64,000 nt of DNA from Pseudoscleropodium purum (taxonomy: Eukaryota > Streptophyta > Bryopsida > Hypnales > Brachytheciaceae): NCBI GenBank assembly GCA_963969395.1, contig OZ017797.1, positions 36,456,001 to 36,520,000 of the forward strand. Reading direction: 5' to 3'. Made by a program: the position numbers and the translations under genes. This document shows, piece after piece, positions 1-11,699 of this stretch. Position 1 is the first letter of the stretch. The number at the start of each line of letters is the position of its first letter. The notes under the pieces were generated by a model. It saw nothing but the letters and a program-made list of their open reading frames with translations, was not told the origin of the DNA and made no database searches.

Positions 1-1060
1 TCAACAAGATGAATGTTACAAAGAGTTTTAGAATCTAAGGCAATTGTACAATTTCTGATCCAAAACAAACTTTCAAGGCTTGTTTTAAACTCAATTTTTA
101 ATATTTTGGAATTAAATCAAATTTAAGATGTAAATTGTTTATTTTAACATTACAACCATTTTTTGGACTTAAAAATACTATAGTCCTTTACGAATTTAGT
201 ATAAATTTGGTGTGATTACCTAAGACAATCAAAATTAAGGAAATTTGAACAAAAATCAACCAATTGCAAAAAATTAATAATAACCAAATAAAACATAGTT
301 TAGCACCCATAGAGGTGTCAAAGTCTTTTTGTCCCTTTTAGGGGCTTAGAAGTGCAAAGGCGTATTAAACAATATTTCAAGAGGATGGAATATTTTAAGA
401 TTTTGAGAATGGGACAATTAGACAATAGGCCACTAAGTATACATGTTGCATTTGAAAATAGGTCAAAGTTGAACATAAATTCAAAATGGAAATAATCTTG
501 GGAATGGATTGACATGTGTTTAATATGGATCAATACAATGGCTTACAAACCCAAAACACAACGTGGCTATTTGAGTATCTCCATTGCTTCAAACTTTGGG
601 TCTAACTAGAAGCCTATGGGGATTGTAAAGGTGACAAAATGTATTCTTTTTGCCAAAATTCAACAAAGATTTGTTGCCAATTTCCCCCAAATTAAATATT
701 GTAGCTATGAAAATGTTATGCAATATATGTAAGAATTGGCTGCCTCAATTGAATTCTTGGAGACCAAGCTAATAATAAAATGAAAATGAAAAATATAAAA
801 TTGTTGAATAAGCAAAGAGCACTAAGGTAGTTTGTTTTATAAACAATCATGACACAAATTGAGGTACATTTTGCTTTCTTCAATGTACCAACAATGTACA
901 TTTTTGGAGCTGATCAATTTTGGTTGACCATAGCATTTCAACTTCAAAAATTTGTAACTTATTCCACACACATCTAAAAAATTTGAAACCACTTGGAATA
1001 GATGCCAATTCCATTTATCGTCCTAAGAGATTTTACTAAAAATTGGTTCAAGGATTTTAA
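1..1060 (+). repeat. Dispersed ~1 kb repeat, copy R1 (cut by the left window edge)
   Basis: The first kilobase matches 8839-9885 in the same orientation almost throughout, with scattered substitutions and small indels. The right edge reads TTCAAGGATTTTAA (ending 1060), a decayed form of the TTCAAGGGTTAA end seen on other TTAA-bounded elements here. The part from about 840 to 1055 also resembles the right half of the 330-bp MITE at 59643-59974. There is no credible coding sequence. The left end lies outside the window. Confidence 0.75.
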
Positions 1061-2224
1061 TCCTTAAACACTTGACTAGTGACCATGGATATTGTCCCTT
1101 TTGCTACTATATGGCACCATTGACTTTTAAAAAACCAAAAATGCTCATTGGAGGTCAATCTATTGTGCATGATGATCTCCCTTTTTGTACAGAATCCCAA
1201 GGATGAACAATTGCAAAGATGCATACAAATACACATCCATTCTACATACAAAGATTCTTTGTCATTCATCGACCCCAAAACGGCTGCAACATGATTTTAG
1301 GGCTAACTCCCCCCAAGGCCAATAGGCTTTCAGAGCAGACTATCTTATCATGCCACTGCATTGCATTTTCACGACTCTTCATGATGAAAGAAGTTGCCAC
1401 ACCAGCCCTGGTTTTACAGTTCCAATTCTAGCCACACTCATGAACTGCGCCTCTCTTAGAAATAGCATCGTTAGCAAGCTTTTCGATGGGGAAGGAGAGT
1501 GTCAATCTTATTCTCAAAGCCTTTTGCTTCATCAACTCTTCATGGCTGCCTGGACGAAATAAAGAGAGCGAATCTCCTTGATGCTGGAGAGTGCAAGTGA
1601 GGGCTGGTGCTATTCGAAACGTCGAAAGAAGCTATGGCAGAGTCGCACTTCGCAGTCATTAAACGTCGAGGGTGTGAATGGTTTGGGAGGCATTCAGGTC
1701 TGATATCAGTACTCGAGAATCATTGAATTGCTTCCTTCTGAAACAATCTTCTTCAGAGCTCTTGTTGATGGATCAGAAAATGTTCTACTGGGAATTAAAG
1801 TGCTTGACAAATGGGGATGATACCATCTTCGGAGAGACGTCTTTTAATTCCGTGTGGGATGGAATGGATGCTGTTTGGAAGGTGGCGGAGGGGCTTCCTT
1901 GACGTAAACCAATGTGGGCATGGGGTAGTGTTGCTTGGACCTCAATCCTGTGCCGAGCCCACAGCTGAAGACTTCGTTTAGGTACTTTGATCCAAAGCCT
2001 TGTGTTCCTTTTGTCCATTTAGTAGCATGCATTCGAATCCCAGTCTTTAATTATTGTCCTGTAAAATCAGAACTAGAAATGGCCATGGAGCACAGTCTGT
2101 GGAAGGGTGTATGAGAAAGTTCTTTCAATTCTAGCTTAGCGACAACTTCACCTTCAGTTGCTCTAATGTTTATCATTCACATCAACAAACTAAAAGAGAT
2201 ACACAGCAGACGAGGTCACACAAG
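1061..2224. other. Intergenic DNA and probable F-box upstream region, no gene recognised
   Basis: GC content rises from about 1200 onward, but the short open frames (for example 1678-1902) show no recognisable domain and no splice pattern linking them. The last few hundred bases would hold the promoter and leader of the F-box gene. I see no convincing core promoter motif. Confidence 0.4.
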
Positions 2225-3641
2225 ATGTTGAAAAAGAGGAGAGAAAAATCCGAATCTAGCGACGAACACGGCTGTCGGGTCATGAAATCGGTCTTGAAAT
2301 ATTCTACCGTTCCTCGTGACAATGCCCTGGAGTTTGGAGAGGTACTGACGATGGACCGCGAGGGGAGCAGTGTGGGCGTGGACGATGATGATGAACAACC
2401 CGACTTCCGTTACGTAGCATGGCTCTTGCGAGAGAAGTTGAAAGAGTTTGTAGATGGCAATCAGGGAGAACCTCCCGAATTGAAATTACGAAGCTTACTC
2501 ACCCTGGCTACTTCACTCAACATCATTTCAGTGGATCCGAAGATGTTGAATCCTGTTCTTTGGAGAACTCTTCCCAAAGAGTTGTTTTTTCTTGTATTGG
2601 CACGTTTGCCCTTGCCTGATATCACTCGGCTGCGCATTCTCTCGAAGGATTGGAACCGAGACATGGCTACTGTGAACTCGGAAATCAACCGAGCACTTGA
2701 CGAAACGAGTCCCATAGTGCTTGCAGGTCTTTCACAGCTTGAAAATTGTCCATGGTCTGAGCCAGAATATTTCGTAACATTATGCACACAGATGTCAGAA
2801 TATTCATATCCTTTGGTTCCGGGAGATCCCATTGTTCGTGAAGGTGGATGACATGATATGGGTGCAGTCGATGGTGGATTGGCCTGTTTTGTCTCCACAT
2901 GGAAACCCAGCAAAGACTGTCGCCTGTGCATTGTTGTGGTGAATCTCTTGACACGAGTTTGGCATAAACTCCCACCTCGGCAGTATGTTTACTTAAAACC
3001 GCCCCAAATGATGCACATCAAAGTGGACTCTGCAACCAAGTATCACATGGTGGTGGTGGTTGACAAAAACATAAAAGGCCGTCCCACCGTAAAGATATAT
3101 GATTCTGGTGCAAGACATTGGACCAAAGTAACACCGTCACTTGGTTCCATTTTTGGTCTCACTCACAGTTGGAGTTACGATGACGAGTACGGGCATTTCA
3201 ATAGTGCAGACACAACTCCCTCTATGTATGACTTTGCTATAGGAGAACTAAAGCATTGTTGTGATACAATGGGTCCTTCCCAAGGAGCATCAGTGATCAC
3301 ATATGCTCATCAGAAGGACTGCATGTTTGTGCTGCAAAGAAACACGTCCAATGATGAAATTAAAGCAACGGAAGGTTATTGCATCATCAAGTATCGTATG
3401 CAAAATAATGCAAAGGATTGGGTGCAAGAGAGGTCATACATGTGCTCTCCTTTTGGAGAAGGACATTCTCCAAATGACCCTAAGACCATGTGTAGACTTT
3501 ATGGTGATGATTACGAACACTTCTAGCAGCTATGGGCGTTTTTGGCTCTTGGACTTGTCTACGAGAGATTGGAGTAGCCTTCCCGACTGCTTCGAAGAGC
3601 ATATACCGTACGGAACTTTGATGTTGACTCAGGCTTCTTGA
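2225..3641 (+). pseudogene. F-box protein (kelch-like C-terminal half), disrupted by a stop and a frameshift
   Basis: F-box proteins are substrate receptors of SCF ubiquitin ligases. The first segment (2225-2851) has an acidic N-terminal region and an F-box at about residues 111-150 (core LPKELFFLVLARLPLPDITR). It ends at TGA 2849-2851. The same frame continues immediately, and 2858-3526 reads like the usual downstream part of plant F-box/kelch proteins (GGLACF, then LLTRVWHKLPP). It stops at TAG 3524-3526, while the expected C-terminal text (YGRFWLLDLSTRDWSSLP) continues in another frame to TGA 3639-3641. About 470 codons in total fits the family length. One in-frame stop plus one frameshift points to a pseudogene. 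Plausible introns that would remove both lesions were not seen. A sequencing error or a truncated but functional F-box protein remains possible. Confidence 0.72.
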
Positions 3642-4589
3642 AATGTTGTACCATAGTGCATCGTATATGTTCAAATGCACAAAGTAAGCTGGTACGAGAT
3701 CCTGGTTCATCTTCATCTTAGGATCAGTGTATCTATGTGATCTGTTCTACTTTCTCTAGAAAATGCAAGTGCTGACTTGTTGAGGATGATGAGTTTTCCT
3801 TCTTCCACCCATGAGTGTGGCAGTTGAATTAGGACAGATGGCTCTCATGCTCTACTTAAATCACTCTACGTCTCCATGAGGTCCTGCTCATGGCTTGTTT
3901 GACAAACTTGTTTTACTGACCTTCTCTCTCCTGTTGCAAGATTGGGTCTTTTCAAAGAACTTGCTGTACTTGTGGCACAAAGTCCTGCTTGTGAAGACAA
4001 ATGATGGGCTTACTTTTTGTGTTAAGCTGTCTCACGTAGATTAGCTTGGCAAACATTGCAATAGACCTTGTGCTGGAGAGCTTTTACCATTTCACCTTCA
4101 ATTTGTCATCAAGACTCACCTATTTGTCTTTCTATTGTTTCTTGCTTGTTCTGTGATTCAGATTCGATTCTCTCCATGTTTACTTCACACAACACAGAAG
4201 CATGCCATCTTGGTGCTTAATTGCTTTATAAGGGAATCATTCCAGTGGGTATAAAATATCACTGCACGTCACAATGCATGCCACTGCAAGAAAGTCCATC
4301 CAGAACCTCATTTTGGAGTCAAAACCATTTCGTGAAGGTAACTATAATCCATTATATTGATCACATGATGTTCTGTTTCTTGCGCACCTGGTAGCCACAG
4401 AATCAAGCTAGGAAAGAAAATCTCGATAACAAAACTGATCTGATCGAAGCAACAAGCACAAGGATTTGCAGGCTTAAATACAAAATTGAGCTCCATTTTC
4501 GACGTTTCTGGGTTGTTTTGAAAAAAAATTACCTGCATGTAAGCGATCCTATGTGCACCTAACTTGCATTGCAACTCAAATGGAAATGA
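3642..4589. other. Intergenic region between convergent genes
   Basis: This stretch lies between the 3' end of the F-box gene and the 3' end of the minus-strand membrane-protein gene. It is mixed-composition DNA that presumably includes both 3' untranslated regions. I found no conserved coding segment, repeat or RNA gene in it. Confidence 0.4.
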
Positions 4590-6376
4590 CTAAATTTGGT
4601 AAGTAGTTTCAATTTCGAAATTAATCGGGGATGACAAACTCAGAGTGATCGCTCTTTGACGATCGTATTCAGTGAATGCGACATCCGGATTGATGTGGTC
4701 TTCCGATCCCCGAATCAACTTTGCAAGAACTCTCGAGATGATCCACTGCTGCAAAACAAATTATAGAACATTTCAGCGATACAGTCTCACTCAGCCTTTC
4801 ATACCGATCTAGAAAGATACTTTAGATAGGTGAAGCGCAAAATATCAATCACAAGAACTTACCAGGATAGACATGACCACCAGCAAGCTGAAGTGAATGA
4901 GAAACATCGCGAATGTTACGCAGTAATATGCGCGTAATGATATGCAATCCCGGCTCCCTAAACCCCGGCACACAAATCTGCCTGCCTCTTGGCGATGACA
5001 CAAGGAACCGGGTAACACCCATAACAATAACTCGATGCAGTTGAACACCACGATAGTCCAAGTCGTCCGTATCAATACAACGTTATCCATGCTTACCTTG
5101 ACCTTAGAACTTCAAAAAATCTGACAACCTGCATATACATCACAATACATAAACGACCAAATTGCATTTTGAAGCAAAAGAATCCAGGCCAAGAATACAA
5201 ACCTGAGTTCACTCAGAAGTATGAAAATTCTGCTCACTAACTTCGCAGAGATTAATCAACCATCGATAGATGGAAGTGCTAACACTCCACGTGACCAAAA
5301 TCCAAAACAAGAATGCATTCAAGAGAAATTGAGGTTTCATACCTGACATTCTTGACAATAAGTGTGCTCCCATCAGCAGCTCCAAGGTGATGCAATTTCA
5401 CCTTCTCTAGAGTACCATCTTTGAAAGGATGCTGCAGGTAACGGTAAAAAACCAGTTGTGAGCAGATCACAAGCTGCTCATTAGAGAGTAAGCAAAAACT
5501 CTCCTCTTACGATCAAGCATGTTGAAAATATAACCAAAAAATAAGTGAGTCCCAAACCTTATGAGTTCAATGGGTAAACTGAAGTGCATGTCAATTGTTC
5601 TTTAAGAATCCTAGCCTCGTCGATGTTTCTCAAATTAACATCAAGGTACTCTCAAAACGTTGAACCCCAGTTAAACTGTTCTTGATCTGCGATGTTCAAG
5701 TCCTTGAGTGCCGCCTTAAATTCTGCAAACAATCAAATTGTTTCACAAATGCAAAATATTGTATGTTGTAATGAACGGCAAAGTGATAAACCAGATGGGG
5801 CCATGTAAGTTCAGAAGCAGACCCCAGCTTGTTCTTGTAGCCGTTGATAATGCTCTCCTTCTCCTCAGGGGAGAAGTACCAGTGAAGCAACAGCAGTGAG
5901 GCACCACGTAATGTGTTGGCATGCAGCGCTCTAGCTGGGCAAGCTCGCACCACTGCATCATTATCCATGCCATTCCAGGGACGTGAGAGCCACTTCTCCA
6001 GCCTCGTGCACCCGACGCAGAATGATGATCACATCCGGACATGCATCAATCCAAACTTTCGCTCCGCCACTGTAGGCTTTGAATCTATCCTCTCCAGACA
6101 AACGCTAGCTGCATTCGACGTCTAGGCTTTTCAAGAGAGCCTCCAAATTTTTCTTACCTCGCTGACACTGAAGCTTGTGATTCTCCCGCTCTGAAGGTCG
6201 GTAACCTGGGTGGAGACAGTGCTTCCCGCAAGTCGGGCATAGATAGCTATGCAAAATGCGACTCGACTCACCTGGAGGACAATTGCCAGCAGCAGTAAAT
6301 GCACAATTAGGCCTGTCACGACGGTAGGATCATCAGAGATAGACTCAGACTCTTCAGCTTCAGCTTAATTCTCCAT
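4590..6376 (-). CDS. Multi-exon membrane protein of unknown family, possibly decayed
   Basis: I do not recognise the family. The best-supported part is the 3' end. An exon from ATG 5090 to 4863 encodes hydrophobic segments (TWTIVVFNCIELLLWVLP and FAMFLIHFSLLVVMSIL). It has a strong donor (CTG/GTAAGT) and joins in phase 0 to 4748-4590 (QWIISRVLAKLIRG... ending TTYQI, stop TAG 4592-4590). Upstream exon candidates on the same strand are 6376-6158 (acidic start, then GLIVHLLLLAIVLQ; donor GAG/GTAAGA), an exon starting at 6089 (RFKAYSGGAKVWIDACPD), and 5431-5343 (HPFKDGTLEKVKLHH; acceptor CTGCAG, donor CAG/GTATGA). Two problems suggest damage: the ATG at 6376 meets TAA after three codons, and the frame shifts at about 5970 between LTSLEWHG and MDNDAVVRACPARAL. 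Alternatively, 5090-4590 is a separate 128-residue membrane protein. Exon joins between 6089 and 5090 are uncertain. Confidence 0.45.
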
Positions 6377-6653
6377 GGAAGGGATATCTCTGCAAACCCT
6401 TTTTGCAAGGCTGCGGCTCCGATTGTGCTGCCAGGCATCTTTCAATGGAACTATCGAGGGTTTGACTGCTGTTCCCGGAGTCAGGCTTGAGTCTCCATGT
6501 GGAGTGGCGGCAGCTGAAAGCGTTGCCACCGGCACCGGCACCGCGTTTCCGCAACCAACATCATCCAATACCTCAAAAAAGCATTGAGCCTAATTGCGTC
6601 AAGCAGCTCTTCAATGAGATGCCATCCGAGAACCACTCTCGCCACACCACCAC

Positions 6654-7299
6654 TTCACCCCTAAATGCTTTCACCAAAATCAAAACTTTTGAAGTTAAAT
6701 AAAACCTAAACAAGTTGCTATTTTTAGTGGTTTGTATTTTTGAAAAGCTCTTCTTGATGTCTAGTTTTAGCATCAAAAATTCAATCTTAAAATAAGTAAT
6801 ATTGATTTTTCTTGTTCAAGATTTTGTGCAAAGGTACCCATTGCAATCTTGACTTCCCATAGTGTTGAGAGCTCTTGAAAAATGAGATTCAAATACACTA
6901 GATCTTGGAGAAAAAATCACATTCGAAATTCATTTAAAAAAATTATAGAGTAAATTTAAAGAAATCATAAAATGATTGGGGTTATACATGTTAGGCCCTT
7001 TAACCTCATATTTTTTTTTGGTCACCAACTTTTTTTATTTGACTTGAAGAAAGAGGATTGAAAGTCTTCATATCACTTTGCAATTTTAACACCCTCATCG
7101 TCAAACATTATAATCTTTCACTCCATAAGTGATATTGTTGCACTTTTATCTTTTTAAGAGATGTTTAACATGTCTAGTTTGAATTTTTACAGTTACAATT
7201 CAATCAAAATTGATACTACTTATCAAAATGTTGGCATTTTGTTCAGTTTTGAGCAAAGTTCAAAAAGTTCAAAATAATCCTTAGGCATTCAAGGGTTAA
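6654..7299 (+). mobile_element. TTAA-bounded element, family B, copy 1
   Basis: Matches 55593-56221 over its whole length. The left end TTCACCCCTAAATG and right end CATTCAAGGGTTAA are imperfect inverted repeats bounded by (decayed) TTAA. The interior carries the module AATCTTTCA-TCCATAAG shared with the other TTAA-bounded families. There is no open frame of note. It begins just downstream of the divergent start of the minus-strand membrane-protein gene. Confidence 0.65.
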
Positions 7300-7689
7300 A
7301 AATGATCTTGAAATTAAAATCACAAAGTACTAGTCAAAATTCCAAACTATTGAACTATATATATCTTAATTAACATAGTTTTAATCCTAAAAGGGATGAG
7401 ACCTATTAATAAAGTACTTAGCCAAAAATTATATGATTTTTAGTCCAATAGGTGCATTCTTCACATATCTCTACAAAAATCTTAAAAGTTATTTATTGGA
7501 CTTTTGGTATTAGTGTCCTTCTAGAAGTAAGTATATACTATACTTTATAAAACCACAATCATTTTTTTTAAGAGCATTCTAAAAGAATCAAATTCTATTG
7601 AAAAAGTATTTATTTGCCAAAGGTGTTTTGCAATGGATGTAAAAGAAAGATAAAACTTACTTGAAAAGCTACAGACATGTGGAGTGCAA

Positions 7690-8012
7690 ATTTCATGAGT
7701 GAAATTTTTTTTCTTATATAGAAATAGAATTTAGAAGGATTATATAGTTTTCCATAATTTTTTAACTCAAAATATAATTATTATGAATTTTTTTAGACAA
7801 ATTGTAATATACGACCTATACTAGTCATATAGGCTTTTCTATTTCCAACCATAGGCTGGTTGCAAGTCAACCAAGGGCTGATTGCAATATTGAGAGCCTT
7901 GCAACCAATTATCTTGTCCCACAACTACTTTCAAAACTGCGCCACAACTCCACAGAAATAGAACATCCTATAGGTTGGAAATGGAGGGGTGATCAGAGTG
8001 GGTCGACTCTTA
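7690..8012 (-). repeat. Dispersed repeat family S, partial copy
   Basis: Recognisable by GACCTATACTAGTCATATAGG, a double GGTTGCAAGTC/GATTGCAATATTG segment and the terminal TTGGAAATGGAGG. It matches, in inverse orientation, the fuller copies at 24899-25292 and 30958-31350, and matches 56528-56790 in the same orientation. The ends are degenerate. Confidence 0.5.
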
Positions 8013-8514
8013 TATTACATCAAATCTTGAATATATTGCAAAAACTAAATTGAACTCAAAAACAAAGTTTGACAATGTGGCAATGTTTTTGGTTCTTTAG
8101 TGATTATCTAAATGTAATTGAATATGATTGATTACATCAATACCGTTATGGTAATTCCTAATTGCCTAAGCATTTGTTCAAAATTGAGGGTATGAAATTT
8201 TTTTTCTTGGATTATCCATATCCATAACAAATTCAATTAGAATGCAACATCATCAAAAGCTTTCATCATGTTGTAAGGTTACATTGAGAAGATGTTTGGA
8301 TGTCATTAGGGTTTAGCAAGAATAAATGAATGAAAAATTGAGTAGATAAGGAAGTAATGGATGAATTTTAATACAATTTGCTTTTAATACAAAAAATGAC
8401 TTCAACAAAGAAATGGGATTTTTCATGTGTATGGATGAATTTTAAAATGTTGTTTTGAAATTTTATTCTATTTCTTTAAATGCATCCATTTTATATCTCT
8501 CAAAAAATGATTTT

Positions 8515-9885
8515 TTAACCCCCAAAGCTCCAAAATACATTATTTTTGGCAATATAGAGTTTTCATTCATCCATTCACAAAGAAGATTTTGCTTTTTTTT
8601 TCCTTTGAAATTTTTTTGCAACATGTAGTTAAGAAGTAGGTTTAAGGTGCTTTAAAGAGCAACAATTTTCATAGCATTTGGCTATATGGTCAAAAAGTTT
8701 GTATGATATGTAGTTTCTTTCAAAAGCCTAGGCAATCCAACCAACTTAGAAAAAATTGATTTTTTGAAGTATAGGAATTTGAACTTATCTTTTTATATTT
8801 ATATATACTTGAAAAGCTTTGAATCATTCTATTGTGATCAACAAGGTGAATGTTACAAGGAGTTTTAGAATCTAACGCAATTGTAGAATCTCTAATCCCA
8901 AACAAACTTTAAAGGCATGTTTTAAACTCAATTTTGAATAATTTTAGAAAAAACTGAAATTTAGGATGTAAATTGCTGATTTCAACATTAAAACCATTGT
9001 TTGAACCTAAAAATACAATGATCCTTTAGGAATTTAGTATAAATGTTGGTGTGATAATCTAACACAATCAAAATTAAGGATTTTTGAACAAAAATCAACC
9101 AATTGCAAAAAACTAATAATAACCAAATAAAACATAGTTTAGCATCCATAGAAGTGTCAAAAGTCTTTTTGTCCCTTTTGGGAGCTTAGAATTGTGAAGT
9201 TGTCAATGATTTTTCAAGAAGATGGAATATTTGGAGTTTTGGAGAATAGGATAATTAGACAATAGGCCACTAGGTATACATGTTGCATTTGAAAATAGGA
9301 AAGTCAAAGTTGAACAAGAATTCAAAATGAAAATAGTCTTGGGAATGGATTGACATGAGTTCAATGTGGATCAATACAATGGCTTACAAACCCAAGCACA
9401 CCACAACTATTTGAGTATCTCCATTGCTTCAGACTTTGGGTCTAACTAGAAGCCTATGGGGATTGTAAAGGTGACAAAATGTATTCTTTTTGCTAAAATT
9501 CAACAAAGATTTGTTGCCAATTTTCCCTCAAATTAAATATTGTAGCTCTTGAAATGTGATACAATATATGTAAGAATTGGTTGCCTCAATTAAATTCTTG
9601 GAGACTAAGCTAACAATGAAATGAAAATGAAAAATATAAAATTGTTGAACAAGCAATGAGTGCTAAGGTAGTTTGTTCTATAAGTGATCATGACACAAAT
9701 CGAGATAGATTTTGCTTTTTTCAATGTACCAAAAATGTACATTTCAGGAACTAGTCAATTTCAGTTGACCACTCCATTTCAACTTCAATTTTTTTTATGT
9801 AATTCACAAAGGCCCCAAAAATATGAAATAACTTGGGATAAATGCCAATTCATTTTTCTTCCTAAAAGATTTTACTAAAAATCTA
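8515..9885 (+). mobile_element. TTAA-bounded element R2, full-length relative of R1
   Basis: The left end reads TTAACCCCCAAAGC. The first 320 bp resemble the element at 39193 (shared GTATGATATG and GAAAAGCTTTGAATCATTC), and 8839-9885 matches 1-1060 in direct orientation. R1 therefore probably has the same left part outside the window. The right end is not sharp. Non-coding. Confidence 0.6.
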
Positions 9886-10330
9886 ATATTTTTTTTTAGA
9901 AACATTTTTTGCCAACCTTGACTACCAACTATGGTATTAGCTAGGAACTACAATGATTTCCCCTATAAGAGTTCAACACTAAGTAATTTATCAAAATCCA
10001 CACTATTTTAATTATTACCTATTGAAATATTATTGTATTGTACTAATTTCCTTAAAAAAAATTTTGTGGTGGCACTCATCTTATTCTTTTACTCTTATAT
10101 AGGATAAAGTTCTACATCATATCCAATGGTCAAGTTCAACATTCTATGTTGAACAATTAGTTGAAGTTGGCAAATGTGATTTGAAAAATGCATAAAATAA
10201 AAAGATTTATTTTTTTAATTAAAATTTATTAAAAAATAATATTAAAAATTTGGAAGCATTTATTTTTTAAATGTTTGTTTGTCAATTCTAACAACCAAGG
10301 TTGTCTTGTCTAATAGAAAACCCTACTAGA
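9886..10330. other. AT-rich intergenic DNA
   Basis: Dominated by A and T runs. No gene, inverted repeat or copy elsewhere in the window was recognised. Confidence 0.4.
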
Positions 10331-10618
10331 CATTAGAGGATTTTTAGCAACTATGGAGGGCCGTGAGTTCCCCAAGCTACTAGCATTGGAGGAACAACCT
10401 CGTAGCTATTGCCTAACGTGGCATGGTGACTACCACATTACCAAATTTTTTTTTAAAAATTTCTGCTTTTTATTTCATTTTAAAACTTTTACTTTTTATT
10501 TATTTTTTTCAAAAAAAATAATTCCAAGAACACAGAAGTGACAACAGAAACAGTGGGAACATGGTTGGAGAATAGGCTTGAAACAACCCTTTTAACCCCC
10601 CCCCCAAATCCTCTAATG
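10331..10618 (+). mobile_element. CATTAG-family MITE, copy 1
   Basis: A 288-bp element whose left end CATTAGAGGATTT is the inverted repeat of its right end AAATCCTCTAATG. Inside is a short inverted pair (GTGGCATGGTGACTACCAC) followed by a T-rich tract. Length, ends and internal hairpin match six other copies in this window. It has no coding capacity. Confidence 0.75.
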
Positions 10619-10790
10619 TGTCAAACTAGATGTTAGACGTCACATGTCATGTTAGAAAAATGTCAGGTATATGTGACATTTTTTTTTTTAGATTTTAGGG
10701 TTTTAATTTTGAATTCCACAATAAATGGATTAATCCTACCTAGCTCTCAAGAGCGATGTGGAAAGCCCAAACTATGTTAGCAAAGGCAAC

Positions 10791-11071
10791 CATTAGAAGA
10801 TTTTTGGGGCCTTCGGATGCTTGTGAGTTATCACAGTTTGCAAACACCGAGAACAGGTTTGGTGCAGTGGTCTGATGTGGCCGAGACCCTACCACATCAT
10901 TGACCAATTTCTTTTTTTTAAATTTTTTTTGCATTTGGAGACTAAATTATTTATTTATTTATTTTATAAAAAAGAAAATTTTGACAGCAAGCCGTTTCCC
11001 TCACTACGGGAAACAGCTATGGGAAAACATGCCCGAAACAAGCTTCTGGACTCCCCAAAACTCTTCTAATG
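10791..11071 (+). mobile_element. CATTAG-family MITE, copy 2
   Basis: A 281-bp element with termini CATTAGAAGATTTTTGGGG and CCCCAAAACTCTTCTAATG, and the internal inverted pair GATGTGGCC...ACCACATCA followed by a T-rich stretch. It lies 172 bp from copy 1. Confidence 0.78.
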
Positions 11072-11249
11072 TAAGGATAGAGATGCATCAGGATATATAG
11101 GTGAGGTGGATAAAGGAATGAATGCAAGTAGGTGAATAGGCAACAATAGGGGGTGAAGTGGTAAATGAGGTTAGTGAAAGGTTAATTGCGTGTAGAAAAA
11201 GGACCAATCTCCTTCAAAAGGCAAAATTTGTGAAATTAATAGAAGATGT

Positions 11250-11640
11250 TCTTACATAAATCTTCACTTGTTTATTTTTATTTTAAAATCAAGGTGACAA
11301 ATTATACATGAATAGGATGAATCTTTGCAAATTACAAATAATATATAGGAGAATACTTACTTAAATCTTTACCTTTATTTTTTATTTTAAATATAAACGT
11401 GACAAATAAAACATAATTAGAAGGAGTCTTGGATAATTGCAAAAATTGAAAGTTCAAATTTTTACTTAATTCTCCTTCCTTTTTTTAAATTTTATTCACC
11501 TTTTATCAATGTGATAGAAAATTCAAAATTAGGAGGACTATTTGAAAATTGAAAAAATAAAGTATAAAATTTCTTACTTAAATCTCCACCCTTCACTTTT
11601 AATCAACATGACAAACAATTCATGATTACGAGATACATGG
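11250..11640 (+). repeat. Diverged tandem repeat, ~110-bp unit, about 3.5 units
   Basis: Each unit runs from CTTACTTAAATCT(C/T)(C/T)AC through a T-rich tract, then a GTGACAAAT-ATACATGA-like segment and a TTGCAAATTACAA-like segment. Recognisable unit starts lie near 11252, 11356, 11464 and 11573. The array ends about 600 bp upstream of the membrin start codon. Confidence 0.6.
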
Positions 11641-11699
11641 CTATTTTCTAAGGTTTGGTAAAAGAAGGCGAGGATGTGATATTACAGAAGGTTATATTA

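Noticed and set aside
1985..2045. tRNA-like T-arm text (ATTCGAATCCC)
   Set aside because: No matching acceptor, D-arm or anticodon arm could be folded around it.
4590..6376. Diacylglycerol-lipase-like identity for the membrane-protein gene
   Set aside because: The N-terminal membrane segments were suggestive, but no GXSXG lipase motif occurs in any frame of the locus.
6372..6377. Shared CCATGG giving start codons on both strands, as in a bidirectional gene pair
   Set aside because: The plus-strand frame from 6375 has no domain or conservation signal, and the palindrome is short enough to be chance.
6487..6702. PPR-like peptide (KQLFNEMPSENHSRH) in a plus-strand frame
   Set aside because: It is a very short match, and its end lies within the family B transposable element that starts at 6654. 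No further PPR motifs follow.
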